From positions 956,802 to 1,020,801 of the forward strand of contig RHPI01002069.1 of the NCBI GenBank assembly GCA_009103225.1: 64,000 bases of DNA. Reading direction: 5' to 3'. Under the pieces are notes generated by a model, which saw only the letters and a list, made by a program, of their open reading frames with translations, was not told the origin of the DNA and did no database searches. The DNA is from Chlorokybus atmophyticus. Taxonomy: Eukaryota; Streptophyta; Chlorokybophyceae; Chlorokybales; Chlorokybaceae. Position numbers and translations under genes: made by a program. Positions 1 through 14,036 of the stretch are shown here, one piece after another; positions within the stretch are counted from its first letter, which is position 1, and each line of letters opens with the position of its first letter.

Positions 1-108
1 CATCCCACACACGTCTGTTCACGGCTGATGATGGCACTGACAATCACAATGAAGCATCCATACCGATGCCAAGCACACAGGAGCCCACACTATTCGCTCC
101 AACACACG

Positions 109-2409
109 TCACGTTCCTTCGCACTGCCCGTCACGGTCATACTGCAGCTCCCATATCTTGATCACGCCGTCATCACCCGCAGACGCGAGCACCCGCGGGT
201 CTTTCGGATGCCAACGCACGCAGTTCACGTCACCCTCGTGGGCAGACACCCGTGTTGCCACAAGCGCACAACACGATGAAGAAGAAGAAGAAGGAGGAGA
301 AGAAGAGGGTGAGGAGGTGGTCACTTCTTCTTCTTGTTGTCGCTCACGGAACACGCGGACGGTGTTGTCCCCGGCAGCGGATGCGATGAGGTTGTCCCGC
401 GACCAGTCGACGGAGAAGATGGTGCGCGTGTGTTCATCCACCACAACGCCACGCTTGCGCCATCGCGCTTGTTGCTGGTCGGAGAAGTCGTTGTTGTTGC
501 TGTTGTTGGGGTCGCGGGACCAGATGATGACGGACTTGTCGTCACTGCACGAGACGAAGCGCTGCGCGTCCGGCGCAAAGGCCATACCCCACACAGTGGA
601 CGTGTGGCCGGCGAGCGTCTGCACGCAAGCCCAATCGTCCTCGTTGGGATCCTCAGCCCAAACCTGTACAAAACACGAGCTGTTGATAATGAATGTTGGA
701 TCACAATAAACACACGCTGCAGACGAACCTTGATGGTGTCGTCGTACGATGTGGAGAACAGGAGGTCTTCGTTCGGGTGCCAACATACCGACTTGACGTC
801 CTGTGGCCACAACTGTCGGTTAGCACAGCAAGAAATTTTGCTGTGGGTTTTGTTGAAGAGAGCGCGTGTGTACCTGCGAGTGTCCGTGGAGGACCGACAC
901 GCACTCGAACTCGTCCCCGGTGGCGGCCTCCCATATCCACACGCTCTTGTCGCGGCTGCACGTGGCCAGCAGCGCGCCGGAGGGACTCCACGCCACGCTC
1001 TTCACCTCGTTCTCATGGCCCTGGAAGTCAACAAGAGAGACACAGAGGACTGTGTGAAGAAGTGCACACGCATACGCATGCATACCCACGCGCACGCCCG
1101 CCCACACACAAAGACAGCTGCTCAGTGTTTGTTTACGAATGTCGTGCCTCGAGTGTTGCGATGCACTCGTAGTCCCCTCCTACGCTATCGACCGCTTCCC
1201 ATATGGCGGTGGTGGCGTCGAAGCTGGCGGTGGCCAGCCGCTTGCCCGACGGCGACCACGCCACGCTGCGCACCGTGCGGGTGTGCTGGTCCTCCAACTG
1301 AGCCTGCCAGGAGGGGAGGCACGCGATGCGTACACATGAGCACATTGTCTGTTTGCTTCAATAGCTCGCACAACTGCCATTCTCAACCCAAACGACATTT
1401 GTGCAAGAGTGAGAACCAACACTGACCGTGCACATGCAAGCATGCATGCGCACGTGCATGTGCGATTACCTGCACAAGCGTGCAGGCTTAGGACTGCATT
1501 TGTCTACGCATGGACCTCCCCGTAGCTATGTTCCAACAACTCACATACACACCCAAATACCTTACATGGTGTGTGGGTACTCACCTTGCATACCCATCTT
1601 GATCCTGGCCCCCCCTCTCTCCCCCACACGCGCGCGGTCTTGTCGCCCCCGCAGGACGCGAGCAGCGAGCCGTTGGGCGACCACGCCACGTTCCACACGC
1701 GGTCCGTGTGACCCTCAAGCACCTGACCCCGGAACACCCCACCCCGCGTTCACCACAACATGCACGTGTGACGAGGACGACAGAGGACTGTGCGCGATGA
1801 GCTCGCATACACGCAATGTGCGTGAGATGCACTCGCAGCGTAGGAGCCGGAAAACACTCGGGGAGGCTTTGTGAGTGTAAACTTGCGGGCAAAGCATGTT
1901 GTTGTCGTTGTTGTTGTCGTAGTGGGCAAGTGCAAAATATGTCCTTGGCCAAACAACAGACCAACACAACCATGGTATGCACAAGCAAACAGCATTAAGC
2001 AACGCCGTTGCCATTGCAATCTTTTGACCATGACCATGAACGAATGCATTGCCATCGCCAACGCAGAGAAAAGGTGCCGTGTGACATTGCGCAGTTACTC
2101 TTCACCCAATCTAGCAAGAACTTAACGAACCGGTCTAGCACAACGCTTATCACACGGAGAGCATGCGGCTTTTCACGAGACCAACAGTAAGCTAGGCCAG
2201 AAGAGCCAGCCTACAGAACAAACAGATTGATTGACAAGTAGAGAGCACGGCCGACATATCTCGTGCGCACGCTCCAGACCACTACTATTGGCCATGCTCG
2301 GTATTGAATCATGTGTACAGCGCGCAAAGTGATAGCAGCAGCATTGCGCACACACACTAACCTGAACCTCCCGCAACACCGCGCTGGTCGACGCGCCGTG
2401 CTCCTGCAT
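109..2409 (-). CDS. CIAO1: CIAO1/Cia1, WD40 cytosolic Fe-S assembly protein
   Basis: Six exons on the minus strand: 2409-2362, 1722-1585, 1303-1148, 1020-874, 800-729, 663-109; about 371 aa. The protein is a seven-bladed WD40 propeller of CIAO1 type. Diagnostic stretches are [40 protein letters not shown], and a C-terminal [21 protein letters not shown]1 is the docking subunit of the cytosolic iron-sulfur targeting complex (with CIA2 and MMS19) that hands Fe-S clusters to cytosolic and nuclear apoproteins. All phases close, and the exon order follows human CIAO1 blade by blade. Intron 3 has a GC donor (CTCGAG|GCACGA). An acidic/Ser-rich insert (encoded near 260-330) lies in a late blade. The start is the first ATG of the 16-codon exon 1. 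It is divergent from the LarB-like gene 245 bp away. Confidence 0.93.
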
Positions 2410-2654
2410 GGCCCTCGCAACCCACAAACAACCAGGCTAGAGCACAATCCCTCCCTCTGCCCTCCTCTACCTGCACCCACGCCTGCTCCTGATCCACCTC
2501 CTATTGTCTCAACCCTTACCACCGCCGCCGCCGCCTGCTCTGCGGCCTGGTCCGACCACACTGCTGCCGTTGGCGCAGCATGCTGTTGCTCTAAGCATGG
2601 CTGCTGCGGTGGCGGCGGCGGCGGCGGCGACAAGCTTCACTCTGATGCTCGCGG
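2410..2654. promoter_or_regulatory. Shared 5' region of CIAO1 (-) and LarB-like gene (+)
   Basis: A 245-bp interval between two divergent start codons. It is pyrimidine-rich on the plus strand near 2445-2520 and then GC-rich with GCC/GGC triplets. It must hold both transcription starts; I see no TATA-like box. Confidence 0.5.
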
Positions 2655-4708
2655 ATGGACGGCGAGGTCGCTGCGGAGGTGGGCAGTATGCGCGACGACA
2701 TACGCGTAGACATACCCGGTGTCCGCCGCCGCCTGTGCGAGTTGGCTGCCTCAGCAGCAGCAGCACCAACGGCCATGTCGCTGGTAGTGCACAAGCTGGC
2801 CCGTCACAAGGTAGGCGAGACGAGCCGGCTGTCGATTATCATAGCTGCATTGCCTCCGTGGCAAGCATCCTTGTGTGAGACAACTACATACACACCTTGT
2901 TCAACATGCTCACATAACATCACATAAGGCTTGGTGCAAGCCAGACACAGACAAGCATCTGCTTTGCACTCGCATGCATGCGTCCATCCTTGAATCGGTG
3001 ATGATCTGACGAGCTTGCGTGTGCATTGACGACGACGACAACAACTTTGATATCGATGATACTGTCTGTCTGAGCATCTGGTGAAGACGCACGTGAGGTT
3101 GTTGCACACCGCGTGCATGTACGTGTCTTTGTGCAGCGGAGCGCAGCAGCGTGTCGGAGGTGCTTGAAGCCATGTCGAGTGGGCTGATGGCGCCCGAAGA
3201 CGCCGCCCTTGCTCTCCACGCAATGGTTCAAGCAGCTGCCTCCGCTCCTTCTCCCTCTTCTACACCCTCCTCCAGCATGGCTCAGGTGCATGCTCGTGGC
3301 GCAGCGCGAAGCGATTGCGCTCGGAGATGGCGTCCTGTTTGGCGTGTGAGACTGCACGCTGATTGCGGACTTGTTGGACCAGGTGGAAGAGTTTGCCCGG
3401 CTTGATATGGACCGACAGAGCCGCACGGGCTTCCCTGAGGTCTGTGATTGAACCACATGCGTGCGTGTGCGTACAGGTGTGCGGGTGCGCTGAGTCTGAA
3501 CTTGCGTGTCCTGCTGCTGTTTGGCACTCTCTCACAGCTCACACCCAGGCGACGCTTTGGTTCTGCGCAGTGCAGGTGGTGTGGGGCCCCGGCAAGTCGC
3601 CCGACCAGATCGCAAAGATCATGACCGTCCTAGCGCAGAAGCAACCGCTCGCCATCGCCACGCGCGTGGACGCCGCCACGGCCGAACAAGTAAGCACACA
3701 ACTATAGATGAGTCTTCTTTCAATGGATGGACACTTTTTGATGTGATCAAAAACACGGTGTTTTCTGGTAGCTGTCGAAGATGTTGCCGAGCATGGAGTA
3801 TAACGCGGTTGCGCGGGTGTGTACGCTGCAACATGCAGCACGCGATGGTGACACGCAGGACGCCGTACAAGCGTCTGTCTCGCGTATAGAAGGACACATT
3901 GCTCTCCTTTCTGCCGGGACAGCAGACACCGCCGTTGCTGAGGTGAATATTGACAAATCCATTCGTGTCTTGGGACCTTTGATGTTGTTGCGTTGGTGAT
4001 GGAGTGGTGTCCATTTTGCAGGAGGCGCGCGTGATCGCGCAGTTCATGGGTTGCAGCGTCCACTTCATCGCCGACGTGGGCGTAGCCGGCCTGCACCGCC
4101 TTCTCTCAAAGGTAACTGGGGCATTGTTTGCATTGCTGTTTACCACTGCCAAAAACAACGCAAATGCGCTGAAGCGGCGTCACCCGGCAGATCGATGAGA
4201 TCCGGAAGGCGGACGTTGTCATCGTGGTGGCCGGCATGGACGGCGCATTGCCCAGCGTTGTCGCGGGACTTGTAGAATGTCCCGTCATCGCAGTACCAAC
4301 AAGGTGGGTGATTTCTAACACTCGTTCATGCAAGTCGTTCAGCTGCTACATCATCGATTCGTTCATCCAATCATTCACTTACTCACTCACTCACTCACTC
4401 ACTCAACATTTCAAATGTTCCTTCCATTCACTATACTTTCCGTATCTATCGTGCGTATGTACGGATGCAAGTTGCATCCAGGCTAGGATGAATGGCTTTT
4501 TCCTCACCCTCTCTGCTGCTGCAGTGTTGGTTACGGTGCGGCGTTTGGCGGTCTGGCCCCTCTCCTCTCGGCCCTGAACGCGTGCGCGCCGGGCGTGACG
4601 GTCGTCAACATTGACAACGGCTTCGGGGCCGCCATGGCAGCGGCGAGGTTCCTACGCAGCGCATCGCGACTGAGGGACAGAGCAGCTGCAAGGGAGCCAC
4701 CGGCGTAG
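2655..4708 (+). CDS. AIR carboxylase / LarB-like protein
   Basis: Eight exons: 2655-2810, 3142-3285, 3383-3439, 3576-3689, 3772-3942, 4022-4111, 4191-4303, 4525-4708; about 342 aa. The C-terminal two thirds is a PurE/LarB fold, with [16 protein letters not shown], then [38 protein letters not shown] and [18 protein letters not shown]. Bacterial LarB carboxylates and hydrolyses nicotinic acid adenine dinucleotide to make the precursor of the nickel-pincer cofactor; plants carry an uncharacterised relative annotated as NCAIR mutase-related. This gene is closer to LarB than to purine PurE, so a role in purine synthesis is not implied. The ATG follows an in-frame TGA 12 nt upstream. The first two exons (Ala-rich) are the least certain. 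Intron 7 holds a (CACT)n microsatellite. Confidence 0.85.
4373..4407. repeat. (CACT)n microsatellite
   Basis: About eight copies of CACT/ACTC inside intron 7 of the LarB-like gene. Confidence 0.9.
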
Positions 4709-5283
4709 CATTCTTTTGCATAGAATGGAACTCAGATGGTTGGTTGGCCATGACGATGAAACTAGTGCATGCTATACGGCATTCGCATGGTAGGTGTATG
4801 AATGTGTTTTTTTGGACGCATTGTGCGTGGCATGCAAACATGCGCATGACACGACATCAGTCCAGGGATGGCATGCATGCTGTTGGATGCATAGGGAAGG
4901 TGCGGCTGCAGCTGTCATTGTCCAGCGCTTGCCATGAGATACTTTTGCCATCATTTGTGTCTCAGTAGTGCCTACCATCATATGGTCGCATTGTTCACCT
5001 GCACATTCATGTTGTGCGCGATGATCGTGACCAGTGTGTAGCAGTGTATGCACATGAATGCCTGTGCAAGTAGAGAATTGGTAGTATGCGCTCCCACTTC
5101 GTCGTGGTGTGTCAACACATCCGCTTGGGCTGCTGTGAGGGGATACATACATACACTCGGGGCTTGTCCTTACCAACGACTGTCGCCAACTCGTCACAGC
5201 TGCAGGCAGTGCAGCATGGAGACTCAATGAATCAATCAATCGCAACAAAAAATGACACCAAGTGAAACACCATGCACTCTCTA
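4709..5283. other. Convergent 3' intergenic region
   Basis: 575 bp between the stops of the LarB-like gene (+) and the hydrolase (-). It presumably contains both 3' UTRs. It has many GCATGC-type words but no open frame that looks coding. Confidence 0.5.
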
Positions 5284-7589
5284 TCAATCTCTGTCGGTAA
5301 TGAACTGCAGAACCCTCTGACTGAACCCGTCGAGACACGTGGAGAACCGGTGGTCGGCGCCCGGCATGATGCACAGCGTGTGGTCGGCCGCTGTGATGAA
5401 CCTGTCGAAGGAGCGGGCGTCCTCTACGGGGATGGTGTCGTCGCTGTCGCCGTGAAGCGTCAACACTCTGCAAAGAGAGAGTGGTATTAGTGACTGAGTC
5501 ATTAGGATGTGACAGCCAACATTAAAGGAACCCACACACCTGCAGTCTTTCAGAGACTCTGCTGCCTTCCTCATGTCGATAGCGAATCGCGCCTCCACAT
5601 CCGTCTTCTCCACCCGATACTCACCTGTATTCCACCACACAACGCTACCACCACAACAAACCCCCACACAACAAATTTCACATCCCCAACACACCTTTGT
5701 GGTCGCGCTGCATGACGAATCCGTCGCGCTGCAGCGCCGCCATGCCGTCGGGGCCGAAGCGCTCGGCCACGCCGCGACGCATGTCGAAGCGACCCGCCGC
5801 GTTGACGACTGACGGTATGTCGCCGTACTTGGACGCGTACAGCAGAACCACATTACCACCTGAACATGGGCGCACATGAGGGTGTGGGGTCGCGTGCGTC
5901 CGTGCGTGCGTGTGCGCGTTTGCACCTGTCCGCACCCACACGCGTGTGTGTGTGTGTGCATGTGTGACAAGGAGAGTGTGTTTTGATAAAGGGGGACCAC
6001 TGATGATTCGTCACCTTTGCTGTGGCCGAGGATGGCCGTGACGGTCTTGCCCGTGCTGCGTAGGTGTTGGATGACGGCGCGCAGGTCCTCCACCTCACGC
6101 TCGTACCCGCCGTACGCAAACTTCCCCTCGCTGTCGCTGCACACGCGGGGCAGAGATAAGATAGCTGTGTCTCTGATGCTGTGACAGTGGTGATGCTGCG
6201 ACTATGCACATACATACACAACGTACCCGTTGCCGCTGAAGTCGAAGCGAGCGGCGCTGATGCCGCGCGCGGCCAGCGCCCTCGTCACTATCGTGTTCAC
6301 AGCGTTGTCCTGTTGCAACAAGCGCGCACGCATGCGCGCACATGTGTGTGTGTCGTTGTGTGTTGTCGATTACCAGGCAATAATCTCTCCCTGACTGTGC
6401 CCTACCTTGTGCGAGCGGAAGCCGTGGCACAGGACCACCACCTCACGCGACCCTGCGGAGACATTGTACGTGTGTACGGATGCACGCACGAATACAACAC
6501 TGCAACACCCCCCTTGTTATCATGTGGCTCTTTGTTGTAACTCGAGCAATGCAGTGCTACGATTAGTATTAGTATTACGTCACGCTTTGAAGTGATCGTA
6601 GTCACCACCCTGACGCAAAAACCAGAATATCGAGAGCTTCAAACACGCGCTGGCGCAAGCATAGAAGTGCTTGATAGCTGTGATTGAAGGATGCTTGGCC
6701 GCACTTTGCTCACAACCATGCGTGCTTGTGACCAACCGCATCTTCATCGTATGACAGCATGACCACATCACATTGCAAAGGCATACACATGTGTACGTGT
6801 GCGTGGCGAGGGTGTACACTTGCGCACGTGCGCGTGCGTGTGCGCACGCGCGCGCGTTTGTGTGCTCGTTTGTGTGTGCACGTGCGTGCGGGAGGGCGTG
6901 GCATGTGCATTGGGGGGGGTGCACGCACGTCTGTGTGCGCGTGCTAGCGTGGGTGTTTGTGTGTGTGTTGGGGGGGTGGGGTGGGGTGGGGTTGCTCTGC
7001 ATGTACAGAGAGACATGCTAGCACATGTCAAAGCCCAGCACACTCAAACGCGCGCAGCTACACGCACACACTCATGCATGCATGCATGCGCCAACATGTT
7101 CAAACACACGCACACGAACACCTGCATACGTACTCAAGACGCGTACGTGTGTTTTTTGCGTGCGTTGTGATTGATGATGCACTTATGAAGCTGGCGATGG
7201 CGCAGCGCTATTGTGGATCGTATCACAAAAGGATATACNGCAACGTGCTCATCATTCCCACCCATACCAGTATCCGACAGTTTCCCAGCCAGTCGCTCCC
7301 CCCTATCATTCACGACTCCCTCCATCGCTACCTCCCTGACCTTCTTCGCCTCGGCCTCCCCGACTCCAGCCAGCCCCATAGCAACGACTTCAGCCTCACG
7401 CCGCCGCCGCTGCCTGGCTGCGCTGGCTGGGCGGAGGGGGAGGAGAGGCAGGAGGACAAGGTAAGCAGAGAAGGCGGGGCGGGAGGGGCGGGGCGAGCGG
7501 AGGAGTGGCAGAGATGGTGAGGAGGAGGCTGACGGCGGTGAACACAACGCCGCCGCCGCCGCCGCCGCTGCCGCCGCCGCTGCCGGCAT
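5284..7589 (-). CDS. Plastid-type alpha/beta serine hydrolase
   Basis: Seven exons: 7589-7268, 6452-6406, 6309-6227, 6136-6015, 5859-5695, 5624-5540, 5467-5284; about 335 aa. It matches the plant alpha/beta-hydrolase group (S33/BAAT-like) along its length: VVNDRGERLAGKLSDTG, VVVLCHGFRSHK, FDFSGNGDSEGKFAYGGY, then the nucleophile elbow GHSKGG (Ser about 190). The acid lies in HGDSDDTIPVED (about 282-291) and the base in GADHRFS (His about 314), so the triad is complete. The N-terminal ~90 residues are Ala/Ser/Arg-rich and look like a plastid transit peptide, but a second in-frame Met lies just before the conserved domain. The substrate is unknown. Intron 1 (6453-7267) is 815 nt, with a long alternating purine-pyrimidine tract and an N at 7239. 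The start codon overlaps the start of a possible plus-strand gene. Confidence 0.85.
6775..7000. repeat. Alternating purine-pyrimidine (GT/GC) tract
   Basis: A degenerate run of GTGTGCGCGCGTGTG type on the plus strand, ending in G-runs near 6912 and 6968-6990. It lies inside hydrolase intron 1. Such sequence can adopt Z-DNA. It also produces several spurious ORFs on both strands. Confidence 0.85.
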
Positions 7590-7977
7590 GGCGCAGGGGA
7601 TGGGCGGGGAGCGAAGGGTGCGTGTGGCTTACGTAACGGCTAAGTCCCTGCCCTGTCCGGACGCTGTGCAATGCATTGCGTCAATGCTCGTGGGAGAGGG
7701 CTCGTGTTTTTTCATGTGGGGTGAGGTTGGATCGGAGAGTATCAGTGTGCCTGTGATCTAGTGTTTTTCCAGGGAGAGGTGTAATGCTGTGTCGTGGTGA
7801 TGCAGACAAGATGTTATCGCAGTGTTTGACTTGCGCGTGAGCTTTGACGACAAAACACGCAAGTTAGGCCGCCTGCAGCAAGACGTGAGTCTCATGGGCA
7901 CACGGCTACGCGCAGGCATGCTGCACGCAGGCTCATACCACCCAAGTACAACAACAACAACAACAACCATATCATAA
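7588..7977 (+). CDS. Small hypothetical protein, unrecognised
   Basis: Possible two-exon gene: 7588-7703 and 7806-7977, about 95 aa. The reading MAQGMGGERRVRVAYVTAK continues into VIAVFDLRVSFDDKTRKLG and LQQDVSLMGTRLRAGML, which reads as folded protein (strands then an amphipathic helix) rather than noise. The join (donor TC|GTGTTT, acceptor GATGCAG|A) keeps frame. It ends in a Thr run and TAA. Its ATG shares two bases with the hydrolase ATG on the other strand, which is odd. A GTGAGT after QQD could be a further donor, giving a different C-terminus. I do not recognise a family. Confidence 0.35.
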
Positions 7978-8092
7978 CGTTACAACCCCGAGGGGCCGAG
8001 TCATATACCCCATACATTTCCCTCCCTTACAATACACTAGTAGTACACGTAAACAAACGAAACACCACAACACCTCCTCCTCCTCCCTGCTG

Positions 8093-10541
<2,449 letters not shown>

Positions 10542-11636
10542 AGCAAATGTCTCTGATTACTTGACGTACTCCCTTCTTGACCTTCCCTTAACGTCCCCCT
10601 CCCCCTCCCCCTCCGCCTCCTTCTCCTTCGCCGCCGCCGTCGCGGTATGGCGTAGGGCGGTGGGGTGGGGGCGTTTCCGTCCGTGGACTGCCGTACCGAT
10701 TAGATTGGCAGGCCGGGCATCTCGCACGTGACCTTGGGGGGAAGACTCGCTCGCCATGACGTGTCATTCACCTTGGCAATCTCATGTTTGCTGCCAGCGT
10801 TGGCCCCAGTCAGGGCTGATGGCAGCAAGCTTGAGTTGCCTCTAACTTGCATCATGGGACCTCTTGGTGCGTGCCCCTCAGAGTTCAGTCAGGAAGCTGT
10901 ATTGAAAAGGACGGGAGATTGCGCGAATACAACTCAATGACGCTATCTTCACACATGTGTAGACATAGTGAATTTTGAAGTTGTAAACTTTGTAACATAG
11001 AATTGTTACGAGTATCATCACAAACACGAAATAATATTTACAGTAGCTAAATGTTACAAGACGTTGCAACGTGTGTTATGATATGGGTTACACATGTTTT
11101 TTCCATGATATTGAAAGACGTCATGCATAGCTTCGTAAATTACGCATAGCAGGCTTTATTATTGTTAAGCACTTCATACTCCAATGCTCGTTTTGACACC
11201 AGGCTAGCCAGAAATTGTCATATATTCATGATATTATTTTGTTTACTGTTTTAATACAACTTGGATACATGCTACAATAAATGAAGCTCGTCAAACAGTA
11301 CATGGACACCCTCTAAGGAGGGCATTCTTGCTACAACGTAAACATGTACAGAAATTACGCGTAGCCGACAGCACATGCGTGTGATGTGAAAACCATAGCT
11401 ATGGTTGTGCAGCCTGCTCGGCAATGCTATGGTGTTATTATTTAAACAACATCTCAAACTTAGTAACGTGTGCGCAATTGACTATAACATGTGTTTGCTA
11501 GCATGTATTGATGCTCTTGCAAGGTTGTTGAGCATGATATGCTCGATACAGCATGTGTTAGTCATGACTTGTATAACGTATGCTATGGGTAATATTACCC
11601 ACTGGGTCATGTTGTGCTGTGGTTTTAAACGCGAGG

Positions 11637-11691
11637 GTGCTACACCATGGAGCGACAAATCTCCGAAATTTGTTGCACCGAGGTGTAGCCA
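11637..11691. repeat. Imperfect inverted repeat
   Basis: GTGCTACACC... pairs with ...GGTGTAGCC, and GCGACAAAT pairs with ATTTGTTGC, giving a ~55-nt foldback with some mismatches. A short AT-rich flank extends the pairing. It could be a MITE remnant. Confidence 0.6.
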
Positions 11692-13959
11692 TGTTAAATG
11701 TTAAATTTCTCGTGTTGGCCTTCAAATTTTGCTTCTGGCCATATATGGCATGTGTATACATCATTACCACACACTTTGCAACTTGAGCTTGGCGGCCAAA
11801 AGCGTTAAAAATGATTCAGCAGCCATCATAATGTTAGATACTCAGCGTGTTTAGCAATCTTATTCATCATATGCATAATGCATACTACATAATGTCGGTA
11901 TGATTGATACGCACACGACTAACTTGCTCAGCGGGTCAATAGTATTGACCTGGTATCTTTACTGCACCGGAGCACTTGGCATCATTAAATCTTTAGTTAA
12001 ACTGCTTAGCTTAATGCTGTGATGATCTCGTCTTGTGTTGCCTTGTGCTACTTCATGTGCTGCATAACCTGATTTTCATTTACTGCCCTTTTACATGCCT
12101 TATGGTATTCATTGACAAATTTCCTGAATATAATGTCCCTTGATGACTCAAGTCGGACATTACAAGGGATAGTATCGGCGAACTGCCAAAGCTGTTACAA
12201 AGTTTCACCAAGAGCACATTTTTTTTCTTGCAGCAGCTTGACCAGATGCCTCAGCTCTCGGAAAGCTCTGCTGCTTGCAATCAACAAGCCAATAATGATG
12301 TGTGCAAATTTAATGAGGTGAGTTCGGAATAGAAGACTGCTCCTTTCACTAATAGTAATTTTGCTTGTAATTGCTGATTGCTTGCTATTCGCACTGCGCC
12401 AGCTTTGACGCTCCCATGTGCGCACACTTGTGCCATGTGTTGAAAGGCTCTTACACACTTAACGTTCCCTACGCAGGCTACCATCAATCATAGATTGCAA
12501 TACACCCTTGCTGTAGCTTAGCCATTGAACACGTCATTTCTTGAAGAAATGACGGAAGTCAATGCACCTCCGTCCTCTTCCCAAGCATCTCAAGTGGGTC
12601 GCTCTCCATGGCAAGTACATGCTGTGTTGTTGTAATGCTTCAAGCTTTGACCACCCGAATATATATAATGACATACATGGATTGCAGAATTCGCACCGCT
12701 GCTGGTGTATTGCGAGCTGGCTCCGTCTTCCATCCTCCGTAAGCGCCACCAAGCCAAGCAACACTCTTGCTTGAACCAATTGTGTCTCACGAAGACGACA
12801 ACAATACCTTCTCAACAAACCCACTACTAGTAAAGTAAGTAGTAATTACGCATGTGCGCAATCTCCATGCTCTCGCTTAGTCATTACTTTTTTGTGCGCA
12901 AGATTTTAACAACACATTTGGTCAACGCTTTCAAAGTTGTATCAAGTTGTATCATACTGTGCCATCAACGCAATTGTGCAACGGATATGATTGGAGGAAT
13001 TCAACGAAGCCGAAAAGCAGTGATTGGCTTGGCCCAATGGTTTATACGGATATCCAGAGGAAGAGTGGGATTTGAAGACTAAAAATGAAACGGTCTTCAC
13101 TATGGCAAAGACGGACGGTAAGTGTTCGTGGGTGCGTTTGCGCTAATGCATGTACATGTGAACTATCGCAATGCATTTTTTACGCGTGTAGGTGCGTATG
13201 TGGGTACTTCGCTTGCGTGGTTGTGCTTTGTGAGTGCGCGTCTCGGTGCGCGTGTGCACGTGTATCGCAAGTGAGAATACTAATGATAGCGCATGTGTGT
13301 GGTGTTGCAACCGTCTAAGTTGTGATGTCTTATGTTCTGTGAGAATAATGTCTTTCACTTAATATGATGCCAATTTTAACAGGGGCACCAGCATGTGGGG
13401 CAAAGTGCATCTCCCTGCCAGTGTGGCAGGCTGCCACAGTGTCTATCATACTAATAATCGCAACTGCCGGCGCCGATCACAAGGTGGCTGCATATTAGCT
13501 AGCTGCAAGACTTGCTTACGTTGCCCTACTAGTAGTGGAGGTGTAACCAACTTGGATTGAATCTGCATCGCCAACCGTCGATGTCGATAAGTGTGTTTGA
13601 TAACTGCTTCGTAACATGTCACAAATGGTCTATTCAAATGATGCTCTATACACTTGTAGGCAACGTACCGACTTGTTCTTCGCACTCGCTTGCCTATGCT
13701 TTACTTACTTTGCAAGGCAAAATCTCGCCGTGACCGCGAGCATCATTAGCGTCACTAACGATAGGAATTTTTCTTGCCGCACTTTACGGATGCTTCCACA
13801 TCACACACCTTGACATTTAATACTATTACCACGAGGGCCCATAGTTGCAGTGCGGTAACTTTGTCAGTTGTTTCCGTTGCTGTAGGTTGACTAGAAGTGA
13901 GGCAGGTATGTAAATATATGATATCATGCATATGATGTTATATATTTAAATACCTTTAT

Positions 13960-14036
13960 CACAAATATGATGTCATATGATATATTATATGATACGATGA
14001 ATATGATGTCATATGACACATTATATGATATCATCG
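13960..14036. repeat. AT-rich ~37-bp tandem repeat, two copies
   Basis: The word AATATGATGTCATATGA followed by an ATTATATGATA stretch occurs twice, next to further ATGATATCAT palindromes. It has no coding content. Confidence 0.7.

Noticed and set aside
334-1425. 363-codon plus-strand frame
   Set aside because: Antisense shadow of CIAO1 exons; no domain, and it crosses CIAO1 splice sites.
2504-2878. Alternative Ala-rich first exon for the LarB-like gene in another frame (MAAAVAAAAAAT)
   Set aside because: It does not join the downstream exons in phase, whereas the frame starting at 2655 does.
12195-12458. Minus-strand frame with a hydrophobic stretch in the AT-rich region
   Set aside because: Isolated and flanked by stops, with no similarity I can name; possibly transposon debris but not supportable as a gene.
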